From contig URMR01000064.1 of NCBI GenBank assembly GCA_900548935.1, forward strand, positions 1 through 9,733: a stretch of 9,733 bases of DNA, read 5' to 3'. Position 1 is the stretch's first letter. Each line of letters begins with the position of its first letter. The translations under genes and the position numbers were made by a program. This stretch comes from an uncultured Collinsella sp. GTDB taxonomy: Bacteria; Actinomycetota; Coriobacteriia; Coriobacteriales; Coriobacteriaceae. This document shows, piece after piece, positions 1 to 6,627 of this stretch. Under the pieces are notes generated by a model. That model was not told where the DNA came from. It did no database searches and saw nothing but the letters and a program-made list of their open reading frames with translations.

Positions 1-1
1 C

Positions 2-844
2 GTGAGCGAAACGCTCTATGTTGACGAGCACGGCCGCGGCATCAAACTACTGCCCGGCGATTACACGCTCTCCATCGCTGCCTCCCCCATCGCGGCCGAC
101 GGCACCATCTATACCGTCCCGACCACCAAGACGCAGGTCACCGTTAAGAGCGATGGACAGGATTTAAGTGCCCAAGCTACCTTTAAGTTCAAGGTGCCTT
201 CGGCCGACACGGTGACTGACGACCAGATCGATGCCGCCGCCAAGTATGCCGAGGAGGGCGGTGCGAGCTCCGCCGCGGCTGCCAAAGTGCTCCAGCAGGC
301 AGCAACCGCGCGGCGCGACGCCGCCGTCAATGCCGTGAGCGCGCAAAAGGCACAGGCGTCCCGTGATGCTGACGCTCGCCACAAGGCAACCGACCTCTAC
401 CAGCTCGATATTCCCGTCGAGTGGTACGGCAAGGTCGCAACTTGGCAAAACGGAAGCACGCTATGCATCTATCTGGACGACGACACCAATACGCCGCTCG
501 TGACGCTCGTCGCGGTGCGCGAGGGCGAGACCTTTACGCCCGATGACGGCGATACGGTTTTGGGCACGGTCAGCCTGGGCAACGGTTATACCGTCTATGC
601 CAGCGGCCCCGTCTATCCGTACGTGGTGCCCCAGACTATCAACGGGCGCACCCAGAATCCCGTGTCGACCTACCCCATGGACACGGCCATTGAGCTTGTC
701 GAGCTGACGACCGGCAACCGCTATACGTATAGCCAGATCAAGAACGACCTGATTGGCAAAGACGGCAACGCAGACGCCGCCACCAAACTCGAGACCGACT
801 ACCTCGCGCAGATCCTGCTGCCGAGTATCAAAGCCCAGGACTAG
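2..844 (+). CDS. C-terminal part of a hypothetical, probably extracytoplasmic protein (partial at left edge)
   Basis: The reading frame is open from the left edge to a TAG stop at 842-844 (280 visible residues). The GTG at base 2 is the first codon that can be read; no upstream sequence is available, so it is probably not the true start. The visible part begins with a small beta-rich segment (LLPGDYTLSIAASPI, about residues 16-30) of the type found in surface-protein carboxypeptidase-regulatory or Ig-like folds. An Ala/Gln/Arg-rich, probably helical stretch follows at about residues 75-130, then a second beta-rich domain at about 135-245 (WYGKVATWQNGSTLCIYLD). No catalytic motif and no C-terminal anchor or sorting signal is visible. 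An N-terminal signal or membrane anchor outside the window is likely but unseen. The family is not recognised. It converges on the ATPase gene at 918, with 73 bases between them and no convincing terminator. Confidence 0.75.
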   Translation: MSETLYVDEHGRGIKLLPGDYTLSIAASPIAADGTIYTVPTTKTQVTVKSDGQDLSAQATFKFKVPSADTVTDDQIDAAAKYAEEGGASSAAAAKVLQQAATARRDAAVNAVSAQKAQASRDADARHKATDLYQLDIPVEWYGKVATWQNGSTLCIYLDDDTNTPLVTLVAVREGETFTPDDGDTVLGTVSLGNGYTVYASGPVYPYVVPQTINGRTQNPVSTYPMDTAIELVELTTGNRYTYSQIKNDLIGKDGNADAATKLETDYLAQILLPSIKAQD

Positions 845-917
845 CCTGGCGCAGCAAGGTGCTCCCCAACCGTGATGAAGGAGCCAGGAGGTCCTGACCC
901 CACAGGCCCATAGATGA

Positions 918-2270
918 TTAGGCAAGGAGCCACTTCCATGCGGGCATAACGTGTACCACACCGTGCTCGCATGGAATATCGGTCTGTTCATCCATGGTAA
1001 CGATTGCCGACTCGCCAAGATCAAACTGGGCCATCGAGGCATCAAGCGCGGCAATTTCGCGCTCGCGCGTTTTCTCACTTGCCATATCCGCACTCACCTG
1101 AATCAGGCTATAAGCCCGCATGAGAAGCGCATCCCCAGCCACAAAGTCCACCTCATGGCTTTTGCTCTTCTCTTTGATTAGCAGGCGGCAGACCGAGCCG
1201 GTCCTCACCGCGGGAGTCCTTCTTCTTAGCGCATTGAACACTGCGGTCTCGAGCCTCTGGCCCTGGTCCAATGCCGATGCGGGAGAGAATGCTCCAAACA
1301 TCGCAGGATCGACAGCGTAGACCTTAGACGCAGACCGCATGTTATTTGCCAGTGAACGCGTGAACTCCGGCACAGAAAATAACAGGTAGGCGTCCTCATA
1401 ATACTCAAGTAAATCGCTGAGCGAATTACGACTGACGGGTATCTGTCTGCTCTTGAACTCGTTGTACACTTTGTTCACTGACAGCTCTCGTCCCGAAGAT
1501 GCCATACACCGCGTCAAGAACAGCGATGCCAGGCGAGGGTTCTTGACGTCGTAACGTTCAACGACGTCCATGGCGACCGTTCGCGAAGCATATTCCTGTA
1601 GCAGCTGAATCGCGTCTGCAGGCGTCTGCTCAAGCGTCGCGATGAATCCCCCTCGTTCAAGATATCCGATCAGATGATGTCGAAGCAGCGCTGCATCGCT
1701 CGGGGAAAAGGTCGCATCTGGCTCGGGAACGCTCCCCGTCTTATATCGAACGTATTCCGAAAAACTCAACGGAAAAAGCTCTCGCACAAGAGAACGACCC
1801 CTGAACTCGCTCTTAAGTTCTGAGGACAGCATCTTGGAAGAAGATCCCGTCACATAGACGGTCGCTTTCTCCGTATCGACTACACGCCGCAGAAACGCAC
1901 CCCATTCGGGAATTTCCTGGATCTCGTCAAAGAAAATGTAAGCGCCCTCGGTTCGAGCAACAGGATACAGCGCATAGAACGTGTCGAGCACGTCCGCCAG
2001 CAGCGATGGCTCATACGGGCGCAAGCGCTCATCCTCAAAATTGAAGTAAAGCATCCGGTCAAGCTCGACGCCCCGGCTCTGAAGCCGCCGCATCTCCTGA
2101 TACAGGCGATACGTCTTTCCACAACGGCGGGCTCCCACAACCACATTTACGATGTTGTCGCGCTTTGGCTCCTGTGGGTTTCCTAGATCAAGGTCTCGCT
2201 CAAAGACCTGCGGAACCCCCTGCTGTTCAAAGTCCTTTATTTTCTGGGCGATCAAGTCGTTGAATGCCAT
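918..2270 (-). CDS. AAA ATPase of the AAA_14/DUF4143 family
   Basis: This 450-residue protein has the architecture of the prokaryotic ATP-binding proteins annotated as AAA_14 plus DUF4143. Walker A is GARRCGKT at residues 46-53 and Walker B is YIFFDEIQ at 111-118. A sensor-1-like strand VYVTGSSS lies at 138-145, followed by the family's LSSELKSEFRGR and LFPLSFSEY blocks (148-173). A winged-helix-like middle region follows at about 260-300. The C-terminal part resembles a PD-(D/E)XK nuclease fold, with E341, the HEVDFV motif (E373, D375) and LIQVS (Q391); whether it cuts DNA is unknown in this family. The ATG at 2270 is preceded by GGAG at the right spacing. Base composition is lower in GC than in clpB, which suggests acquisition. 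It has no operon partner: a convergent gene lies downstream, and upstream are a promoter inside an inverted repeat and a candidate RNA. Cellular role unknown. Confidence 0.9.
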   Translation of the reverse strand: MAFNDLIAQKIKDFEQQGVPQVFERDLDLGNPQEPKRDNIVNVVVGARRCGKTYRLYQEMRRLQSRGVELDRMLYFNFEDERLRPYEPSLLADVLDTFYALYPVARTEGAYIFFDEIQEIPEWGAFLRRVVDTEKATVYVTGSSSKMLSSELKSEFRGRSLVRELFPLSFSEYVRYKTGSVPEPDATFSPSDAALLRHHLIGYLERGGFIATLEQTPADAIQLLQEYASRTVAMDVVERYDVKNPRLASLFLTRCMASSGRELSVNKVYNEFKSRQIPVSRNSLSDLLEYYEDAYLLFSVPEFTRSLANNMRSASKVYAVDPAMFGAFSPASALDQGQRLETAVFNALRRRTPAVRTGSVCRLLIKEKSKSHEVDFVAGDALLMRAYSLIQVSADMASEKTREREIAALDASMAQFDLGESAIVTMDEQTDIPCEHGVVHVMPAWKWLLA

Positions 2271-2271
2271 G

Positions 2272-2308
2272 ATTCTCCAATCTTGCTCTCTATCTAATCA
2301 AAATTATA
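2272..2308 (-). promoter_or_regulatory. Promoter -10 element and RBS of the DUF4143 ATPase gene
   Basis: On the minus strand a perfect TATAAT (2308-2303) lies 32 bases upstream of the ATG. It predicts a transcript start near 2296 and a leader of about 25 nt that ends in GGAG (2278-2275). No good TTGACA-like -35 element is found 16-18 bases upstream, so an activator or another sigma contact may be needed. The -10 sits in the 14-nt centre of the inverted repeat at 2279-2338. Confidence 0.6.
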
Positions 2309-2338
2309 GCGATTCTTGATTAATTAGAGAGCAAGATT
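2279..2338. repeat. 23-bp imperfect inverted repeat around the ATPase promoter (candidate operator)
   Basis: The arms at 2279-2301 and 2316-2338 match at 21 of 23 positions as reverse complements. The outer 14 bp (AATCTTGCTCTCTA and its complement) are perfect. The 14-nt spacer contains the TATAAT -10 box of the ATPase gene. The inner arm ends are TAATCAA (2295-2301) and TTGATTAA (2316-2323), and a further TTGATTAA occurs at 2348-2355, 32 bp on. Symmetry around a promoter suggests an operator for a dimeric or tetrameric regulator. The same sequence could also fold as a hairpin or be a relic of an inserted element. Confidence 0.7.
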
Positions 2339-2382
2339 ATGTCTGACTTGATTAACACTTAAGCAAGTTTTTCACTATTACT

Positions 2383-2466
2383 GCCCCGAAGGATGTCGAG
2401 TGGCTGAGAGGACAACCAAGCTCGAATGCGACTCCCTGGACAGTCGATTTGGGACGGGGCTTTTTT
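2383..2466 (+). ncRNA. Candidate structured RNA, three-way junction ending in a T-run
   Basis: The plus strand folds by eye into a closed three-way junction. P1 is GCCCCG (2383-2388) with CGGGGC (2455-2460). P2 is TCGAGTGG (2396-2403) with CCA-AG-CTCGA (2416-2425), having a two-base bulge and a 12-nt loop. P3 is CGACT (2429-2433) with AGTCG (2442-2446) and an 8-nt loop. Six T residues (2461-2466) follow P1 directly, so the closing stem could also terminate transcription, which favours the plus strand. No open reading frame starts just downstream on this strand, which argues against a simple cis riboswitch unless the target is lost. A weak promoter-like pair TTAACA (2352-2357) and TATTAC (2376-2381), 18 apart, lies upstream. 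I do not recognise the family. A Coriobacteria RNA class such as the published Collinsella-1 motif is possible but not verifiable here. Confidence 0.5.
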
Positions 2467-2500
2467 GACTACCCTCCCCCTGTAGAAAAATCCCTAACGC

Positions 2501-2567
2501 AGTTGCGGTGAAATAGGGACTGTTTTTGCTGGTCAAACCGCAAAACAATCCCTATTTCACCGCAACT
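2501..2567. repeat. 67-nt intergenic hairpin with 19-bp perfect outer stem
   Basis: AGTTGCGGTGAAATAGGGA (2501-2519) is perfectly repeated as its reverse complement at 2549-2567. The stem continues inwards after one mismatch through TGTTTTTGC/GCAAAACA (one bulge) to GGT-CAA-ACC, so nearly the whole unit is base-paired. A partial third copy of the arm, TCCCTA at 2491-2496, can pair with TAGGGA at 2514-2519 in an alternative, smaller hairpin. There is no T-run, so it is not a standard terminator. It resembles a dispersed palindromic repeat or a short non-autonomous element; copy number cannot be judged from one window. Confidence 0.75.
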
Positions 2568-2591
2568 TATTGGTGGCCTTTTGGGTGGCAC

Positions 2592-2786
2592 TCAGCGCCA
2601 CGGATCGGCTTCGAACATCGGCTCGCGCTCGGGGCGTCGGTCGCTGTAGGGATCGTAGCCGTCATCGTCCTCGTTCTCGGCACGGATGTAGGGGTCGCGC
2701 GGCTTGGGTGCCGGTTTCGGCGCGGGCTTTGGTGCGGCGGACGCTATCTCAGCCGCCGGTGCGTTCGTCTTGTTCTCGTCTTTCAT
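2592..2786 (-). CDS. Small charged, proline-rich hypothetical protein (64 aa)
   Basis: The start at 2786 is chosen because AAGGAG (2801-2796 on the minus strand) lies 9 bases from that ATG. Two upstream ATGs (2804 and 2792) would overlap the RBS or sit too close to it. The product begins MKDENKTNAPAAEIAS and has a tandem PKPAPKPAPKP tract at about residues 20-30. It then becomes very acidic and arginine-rich (AENEDDDGYDPYSDRRPEREP) and ends MFEADPWR. It has no signal peptide or membrane segment and is probably a disordered cytoplasmic protein. It lies downstream of the clpB terminator, so read-through from clpB would be limited. No family is recognised. The clean RBS and coherent composition argue for a real gene, but the function is unknown. 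Confidence 0.65.
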   Translation of the reverse strand: MKDENKTNAPAAEIASAAPKPAPKPAPKPRDPYIRAENEDDDGYDPYSDRRPEREPMFEADPWR

Positions 2787-2836
2787 CTGCATAGCTCCTT
2801 GCATCGCATCCGCTCAACATCATCGATTGTCGCACG

Positions 2837-2871
2837 AAAAAGGGCGGCGGACCCGATTGGATCCACCGCCC
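2837..2871 (-). terminator. Rho-independent terminator of clpB
   Basis: On the minus strand, 47 bases after the clpB stop, GGGCGGTGGA pairs with TCCGCCGCCC (10 bp, one G-U) around a 10-nt loop and is followed by TTTTT (2841-2837). This is a classical intrinsic terminator separating clpB from the small downstream gene. Confidence 0.88.
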
Positions 2872-2917
2872 TTGGCGTTTAGAGACGACTGGCAGATTTT
2901 AAGGCATTGCCCAAAAT

Positions 2918-5545
2918 CTACTCGGCGTCGGGGACCTCGTAGGTGGCCGCCGGCGTGTTGTCGCACACGACGGTAAAGCCGCCGTCCTTGTCGACATCGA
3001 CCGTCACCTGATCGCCCTCGCGCACCGTGCCGTCGATGATAGCGGCGGCGATGGCATCCACGACCTCGCGCTGAACCAGACGCTTGAGCGGACGGGCGCC
3101 AAAGACCGGGTCCAGGCCGCCCACGGCGAGCATCTGCTTGGCCGCCGGGGTGATGGCAAGCGTCATGCGCTCCTTGGCCAGACGCGCGCGGACGTCGGCG
3201 AGCTGGATGTCGACGATCTTCTCGATCTGCGCCATGCCGAGCGGATGGAACACCACGATATCGTCGATACGGTTGAGGAACTCGGGGCGGAAGGTCTGAG
3301 CCATGGCCGCGTTGACCTGATGGCGCATCTCCTCCTCGTCCTTGCCGGAAAGCTCGGCGATGGCCTTGGAACCCACGTTAGACGTCATGATGATGATCGT
3401 GTTCTTGAAGGACACCTGGCGACCCTGACCGTCAGTCAGACGGCCGTCGTCAAGCACCTGCAGCAGCACGTTGAAAACATCCGGATGGGCCTTCTCCATC
3501 TCGTCGAGCAAGATCACGGAGTACGGACGACGGCGCACGGCCTCGGTGAGCTGGCCGCCCTCGTCGTAGCCCACGTATCCCGGAGGCGCACCGATCAGAC
3601 GCTGGACGCTGAACTTCTCCATGTACTCAGACATGTCGATACGCACGAGCGCACGCTCGTCATCGAACAGGCACTCGGCCAGCGCCTTGGCGAGCTCGGT
3701 CTTGCCCACGCCGGTGGGGCCCAGGAAGAAGAAGCTGCCGATGGGCTTGTCCGGATCGGAGAGACCCGCACGGCTGCGACGCACGGCCGCGGCCACAGCG
3801 GAGACGGCCTCGTCCTGGCCGATGACGCGCTTATGCAGCTCGCCCTCCAGGCCCTTCAGCTTGTCGAGCTCGCCCTGCATCATCTTGGAGACGGGCACAC
3901 CGGTCCAAGCGCTCACGACCTCGGCGATCTCATCGGAGGTCACCTGCTCGTTCAGGCCCTCGCCGTCCTGCTGCTTTTGCGCCTCGAGCGCGGCCTCGGA
4001 ATCCTGAATCTGCTGCTGCAAGCCCGGGATCACGGAGTAGCGCAGCTCGGACGCACGGCCCAGGTCGCCATTGCGCGTCGCGCGCTCCTCTTCGCTCTTG
4101 GCCTCATCGAGCTGGCCCTTGAGCTCCTGCACGTGGTCGATGGCGTTCTTCTGGTTGAGCCAGCCGGCCTTTTGCACGTTGAGCTTTTCCTGAACCTCGG
4201 CAATCTCCTGGCGCAAGGCCTCCAGACGCTCCTTGGAAGCGTCGTCGGTCTCCTTCATGAGTGCCTGCTCCTCGATCTGCAGCTGGGTGAGCTGACGCGT
4301 GGTGGCATCGATCTCGACCGGCATGCTGTCGAGCTCCATGCGCAGGCGGCTTGCCGCCTCATCGACCAGGTCGATGGCCTTGTCGGGCAGGAAACGGTCG
4401 GCGATGTAGCGATCGGAGAGGTCGGCAGCTGCCACGAGCGCGCTATCGGTGATGTGCACGCCGTGGAAGATCTCGTACTTCTCCTTGAGACCACGCAGGA
4501 TCGAGATGGTGTCCTCGACGGTGGGCTCGCTGACCATCACGGTCTGGAAACGACGGGCGAGCGCCGCGTCCTTCTCGATGTACTTGCGGTATTCGTCGAG
4601 CGTGGTCGCGCCGATCGCATGCAGGTCGCCACGGGCGAGCGCAGGCTTGAGGATGTTGCCGGCGTCCATGGAGCCCTCGGTGGCACCAGCGCCCACGATG
4701 GTGTGGAGCTCATCGATGAACAGGATGACCTTGCCTTCCGATTTTTGCACTTCCTTGAGCACGGCCTTCAAGCGGTCCTCGAACTCACCACGGTACTTGG
4801 CGCCGGCGACCAGCGCGCTCATGTCGAGCTCGATGAGGTCGCGGTCGCGCAGGGTGCTCGGCACGTCGCCGGCCACGATACGCTGGGCGATGCCCTCGAC
4901 GATGGCCGTCTTGCCGACGCCCGGCTCGCCGATGAGCACGGGGTTGTTCTTGGTGCGGCGGGACAGGACCTGAATGGTGCGACGAATCTCGTCGGTACGG
5001 CCGATGACAGGGTCGAGCTTGCCGGCGCGGGCAAGATCGCAGATGTTGCGTCCGTACTGCTCCAGCGCCTCAAACTGGGTCTTGTCCTCGGCAGACGTCA
5101 CGCGGTCATCGCCACGCAGCTCCTCGTAGACCTGCTCGATGCGCTCCTTGGTGACGCCTGCGTCGCGCAGAACGCGGCCCGCCTCGCCCTTGTCCTCGGC
5201 AAGTGCCATCAGCAGATGCTCGGTCACCACAAAGCTGTCGCCCATCTTGGTGGCCTTTTTCTCGGCCTTCTCGATGACGCGGACAAGCTCATTGGAAAGA
5301 CCCATCTGCTGACCCTCGCCCGAAACCTTGGGCGCGTGGTCGATGGCATCCTGTGTGGAACGTGCGAGCTGAGCTGGGTCGGCACCGATGCGCTCGATAA
5401 TCACGGAGATATTGCGCTCGCCGGCACCGAGCAGGGCAGACAGCAGGTGGATCGGCTCCACCGCGCCGGCCTGCGCATCGGCAGCCGTGCTCATGGCGGT
5501 CTGCAGCGCCTCGCGCGACGTCATTGCTAGCTTATCGATTCTCAT
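2918..5545 (-). CDS. clpB: ATP-dependent disaggregase ClpB
   Basis: This complete 875-residue Hsp100 protein has the usual ClpB length. It works as a cytosolic hexamer with DnaK/DnaJ/GrpE, threading aggregated proteins through its pore. Domains in order: Clp_N (about 1-145); NBD1 with Walker A GEPGVGKT (206-213), pore YRG (251-253), Walker B VILFIDEL (273-280) and arginine finger ARRF (330-333); the ClpB-specific coiled-coil M domain (about 400-525); NBD2 with Walker A GPTGVGKT (609-616), pore GYVGYDEGG (656-664), Walker B VILLDEME (677-684) and sensor 2 GARPLKR (816-822). The M domain separates it from ClpA and ClpC, and no ClpP-docking loop of the IGL type was noticed. The ATG at 5545 has a strong GAGGTG RBS five bases away. 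The block MEKFSVQRL (642-650) has Phe where many ClpBs have His. It is monocistronic, with its own terminator and a structured leader. Confidence 0.98.
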   Translation of the reverse strand: MRIDKLAMTSREALQTAMSTAADAQAGAVEPIHLLSALLGAGERNISVIIERIGADPAQLARSTQDAIDHAPKVSGEGQQMGLSNELVRVIEKAEKKATKMGDSFVVTEHLLMALAEDKGEAGRVLRDAGVTKERIEQVYEELRGDDRVTSAEDKTQFEALEQYGRNICDLARAGKLDPVIGRTDEIRRTIQVLSRRTKNNPVLIGEPGVGKTAIVEGIAQRIVAGDVPSTLRDRDLIELDMSALVAGAKYRGEFEDRLKAVLKEVQKSEGKVILFIDELHTIVGAGATEGSMDAGNILKPALARGDLHAIGATTLDEYRKYIEKDAALARRFQTVMVSEPTVEDTISILRGLKEKYEIFHGVHITDSALVAAADLSDRYIADRFLPDKAIDLVDEAASRLRMELDSMPVEIDATTRQLTQLQIEEQALMKETDDASKERLEALRQEIAEVQEKLNVQKAGWLNQKNAIDHVQELKGQLDEAKSEEERATRNGDLGRASELRYSVIPGLQQQIQDSEAALEAQKQQDGEGLNEQVTSDEIAEVVSAWTGVPVSKMMQGELDKLKGLEGELHKRVIGQDEAVSAVAAAVRRSRAGLSDPDKPIGSFFFLGPTGVGKTELAKALAECLFDDERALVRIDMSEYMEKFSVQRLIGAPPGYVGYDEGGQLTEAVRRRPYSVILLDEMEKAHPDVFNVLLQVLDDGRLTDGQGRQVSFKNTIIIMTSNVGSKAIAELSGKDEEEMRHQVNAAMAQTFRPEFLNRIDDIVVFHPLGMAQIEKIVDIQLADVRARLAKERMTLAITPAAKQMLAVGGLDPVFGARPLKRLVQREVVDAIAAAIIDGTVREGDQVTVDVDKDGGFTVVCDNTPAATYEVPDAE

Positions 5546-5550
5546 GGAAT

Positions 5551-5604
5551 CACCTCTCTTGGGGCGGCCGCCCTACGGGGCGGCTTCACGTTGTTCGAGA
5601 AGTA
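5551..5604 (-). promoter_or_regulatory. clpB leader: RBS that can pair with upstream sequence, enclosing a GC hairpin
   Basis: In the minus-strand transcript the Shine-Dalgarno region GAGAGGUG (5558-5551) is complementary to UACUUCUC (5604-5597) over 8 bp with two G-U pairs. The 38 nt between them contain a perfect 7-bp hairpin, GCCGCCC/GGGCGGC with a 4-nt loop (5567-5584), which would bring the two strands together. A weak helix masking the RBS above a stable hairpin is the arrangement expected of translational control such as an RNA thermometer. The pairing is seen in the sequence; the function is inferred. Confidence 0.4.
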
Positions 5605-5623
5605 TTGTTGCCAGCTTTGCGCG

Positions 5624-5659
5624 ATCTTATACATAAATCTAAGTCTCTATATATAAGAT
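5624..5659. promoter_or_regulatory. Inverted repeat in the clpB promoter region (candidate operator)
   Basis: ATCTTATA (5624-5631) and TATAAGAT (5652-5659) are perfect reverse complements 20 bp apart, in an AT-rich island about 80-115 bases upstream of clpB. On the minus strand a TATATA -10 candidate near 5655 lies 17 bases from a poor TTTCAA -35, so the repeat would cover the promoter and start region. No CIRCE or HspR-type HAIR site (CTTGAGT-N7-ACTCAAG) is visible here. Confidence 0.4.
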
Positions 5660-5723
5660 TTTCTGAGTGATTGAAAGATAGGGAGCAGGTGCGCTCACCC
5701 GCTACGGCCTCGTCCCCTTACTA

Positions 5724-5823
5724 TCTCAATCTGTAACATCTAGCGGCTGTTTATGGCTCTAGATGTTACAGATCGAGACAGACCGAAAACCACCACAAAG
5801 AGGGCAGGCACCTTTGTGGTGGT
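5724..5823. repeat. Composite palindromic repeat, copy 1 (TCTGTAAC inverted repeat plus ACCACCACAAAG hairpin)
   Basis: Part one has 20-nt arms TCTCAATCTGTAACATCTAG (5724-5743) and their complement (5759-5778), with one mismatch and a 15-nt loop. Part two, ten bases on, has perfect 12-bp arms ACCACCACAAAG (5789-5800) and CTTTGTGGTGGT (5812-5823) around an 11-nt loop, AGGGCAGGCAC. The second hairpin ends eight bases before the stop codon of the minus-strand gene at 5832. On that strand it is followed by TTTT, so it might help end that transcript. Confidence 0.8.
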
Positions 5824-5831
5824 CGAGGTCT

Positions 5832-6536
5832 CTACTCCTTCGCCGAACCCGTACTTCCCGATTCGACGGTCCAGGGCATCTCATCCTCGAACAGCCATGT
5901 ACGGGCAGACCCACTATCGCGTGCAGTCTGCGGGTCGGGCAAGCAGGTCTGTTTATAGGCATCTTGGATACACTGGCCCATAAAATCGTTGAGCTCGGTC
6001 TGGTCGCCCTCCATGACATAGGCGACATCGCCGTCCATGATGTAGATGCCCGGACCCTCATTGCCCTCGTAGCCCGGATCGTACGAGACATCACATAACT
6101 TTGCGCCGTTTGCAGTGTCCAGCTCGATGGAAGAGTGGCATCCGCCAACCATGTCGTTCGCTTTTGCCCGATAGGACGCATATCCGTACCAACGCTTAAA
6201 TGTTTTGCCCTTGAGTAGCTCGGACGCCCTATCGATCAGGCTTGTATCCGTGGTATAGCGCATGGCCCCAAGCTGAATACGCGGATAATTGCTAATACCC
6301 AGCACAGCCGGCTGCTCATCAAAATCAAAGGTAATGGCCTCGGGCTTGTCGTCGCCGGTCAGAAGTTCGACAGATTGAGTCACAGGCTTGACCACCGGCT
6401 CCGTCACCGCAGCAGGTAGAAATGCCATACCGACAGCGCCCGCGCCAACCACAGCGATCGCAAGCGCCAAGACAATCAATCCAATACGGGCAGAACGGCT
6501 CACGGCAAAACACCCCACAATGCAAACCCGCGCCAT
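5832..6536 (-). CDS. Hypothetical membrane-anchored extracytoplasmic protein with four cysteines
   Basis: The 234-residue product has one strong hydrophobic segment at about residues 18-40 (GLIVLALAIAVVGAGAVGMAFLP) after a short basic stretch (SRSAR). This fits an N-terminal signal anchor with the rest outside the cell. The outer part carries four cysteines (C133, C148, C189, C198), enough for two disulfides, and no recognisable catalytic motif. The start is uncertain. The ATG at 6536 has GGAGGT 13 bases upstream, which is long. A GTG at 6503 (codon 12) has GGGGTG at normal spacing and would give a more typical anchor. It is divergent from the gene at 6738 and ends next to a repeat hairpin. 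Family not recognised; the predicted topology is more secure than any function. Confidence 0.75.
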   Translation of the reverse strand: MARVCIVGCFAVSRSARIGLIVLALAIAVVGAGAVGMAFLPAAVTEPVVKPVTQSVELLTGDDKPEAITFDFDEQPAVLGISNYPRIQLGAMRYTTDTSLIDRASELLKGKTFKRWYGYASYRAKANDMVGGCHSSIELDTANGAKLCDVSYDPGYEGNEGPGIYIMDGDVAYVMEGDQTELNDFMGQCIQDAYKQTCLPDPQTARDSGSARTWLFEDEMPWTVESGSTGSAKE

Positions 6537-6592
6537 GTGCCCTAATGATACCTCCAGCTAACACTATCACCAAAAGAAGCCGTCCACTCCCC

Positions 6593-6627
6593 ACCACCAC
6601 AAAGGGGACAGGCACCTTTGTGGTGGT
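6593..6627. repeat. ACCACCACAAAG hairpin between two divergent genes (truncated composite repeat)
   Basis: Perfect 12-bp arms ACCACCACAAAG (6593-6604) and CTTTGTGGTGGT (6616-6627) enclose GGGACAGGCAC. The flank TTTTCGAC and the later ACCATCTCG (about 6647-6655) match the corresponding positions beside the copy at 7460. The TCTGTAAC inverted repeat that should follow is missing. It sits in the 201-bp shared upstream region of the genes at 6536 (-) and 6738 (+), a place where it could affect either transcript. Confidence 0.8.

Noticed and set aside
845..917. Terminator between the two convergent genes
   Set aside because: CCTGG/CCAGG with CTCC/GGAG gives only a broken stem and there is no T-run on either strand.
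461..1093. 210-codon minus-strand open frame
   Set aside because: It overlaps two better-supported genes in antisense or shifted frame and shows no domain or start signal.
2389..2425. tRNA-Ser-like stretch (GAGTGGCTGAGAGG) and a T-loop-like GCTCGAATGC
   Set aside because: No 7-bp acceptor stem with a tRNA-like fold, no anticodon arm and no paired T-arm can be drawn. The three-way junction fits the pairing better.
2400..2460. TPP riboswitch, because of CTGAGA
   Set aside because: The second conserved THI-box half and its helices are absent, and no thiamine gene lies downstream.
2526..2882. 118-codon plus-strand open frame
   Set aside because: It runs through the 67-nt hairpin, antisense through the small protein and through the clpB terminator, has no RBS and reads as low-complexity Arg/Val shadow.
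3245..5530. A 761-codon open frame on the plus strand, antisense to clpB
   Set aside because: It is a mirror of high-GC clpB codons: leucine/valine/histidine-rich with no recognisable domain, and the sense strand encodes a full-length, motif-complete ClpB.
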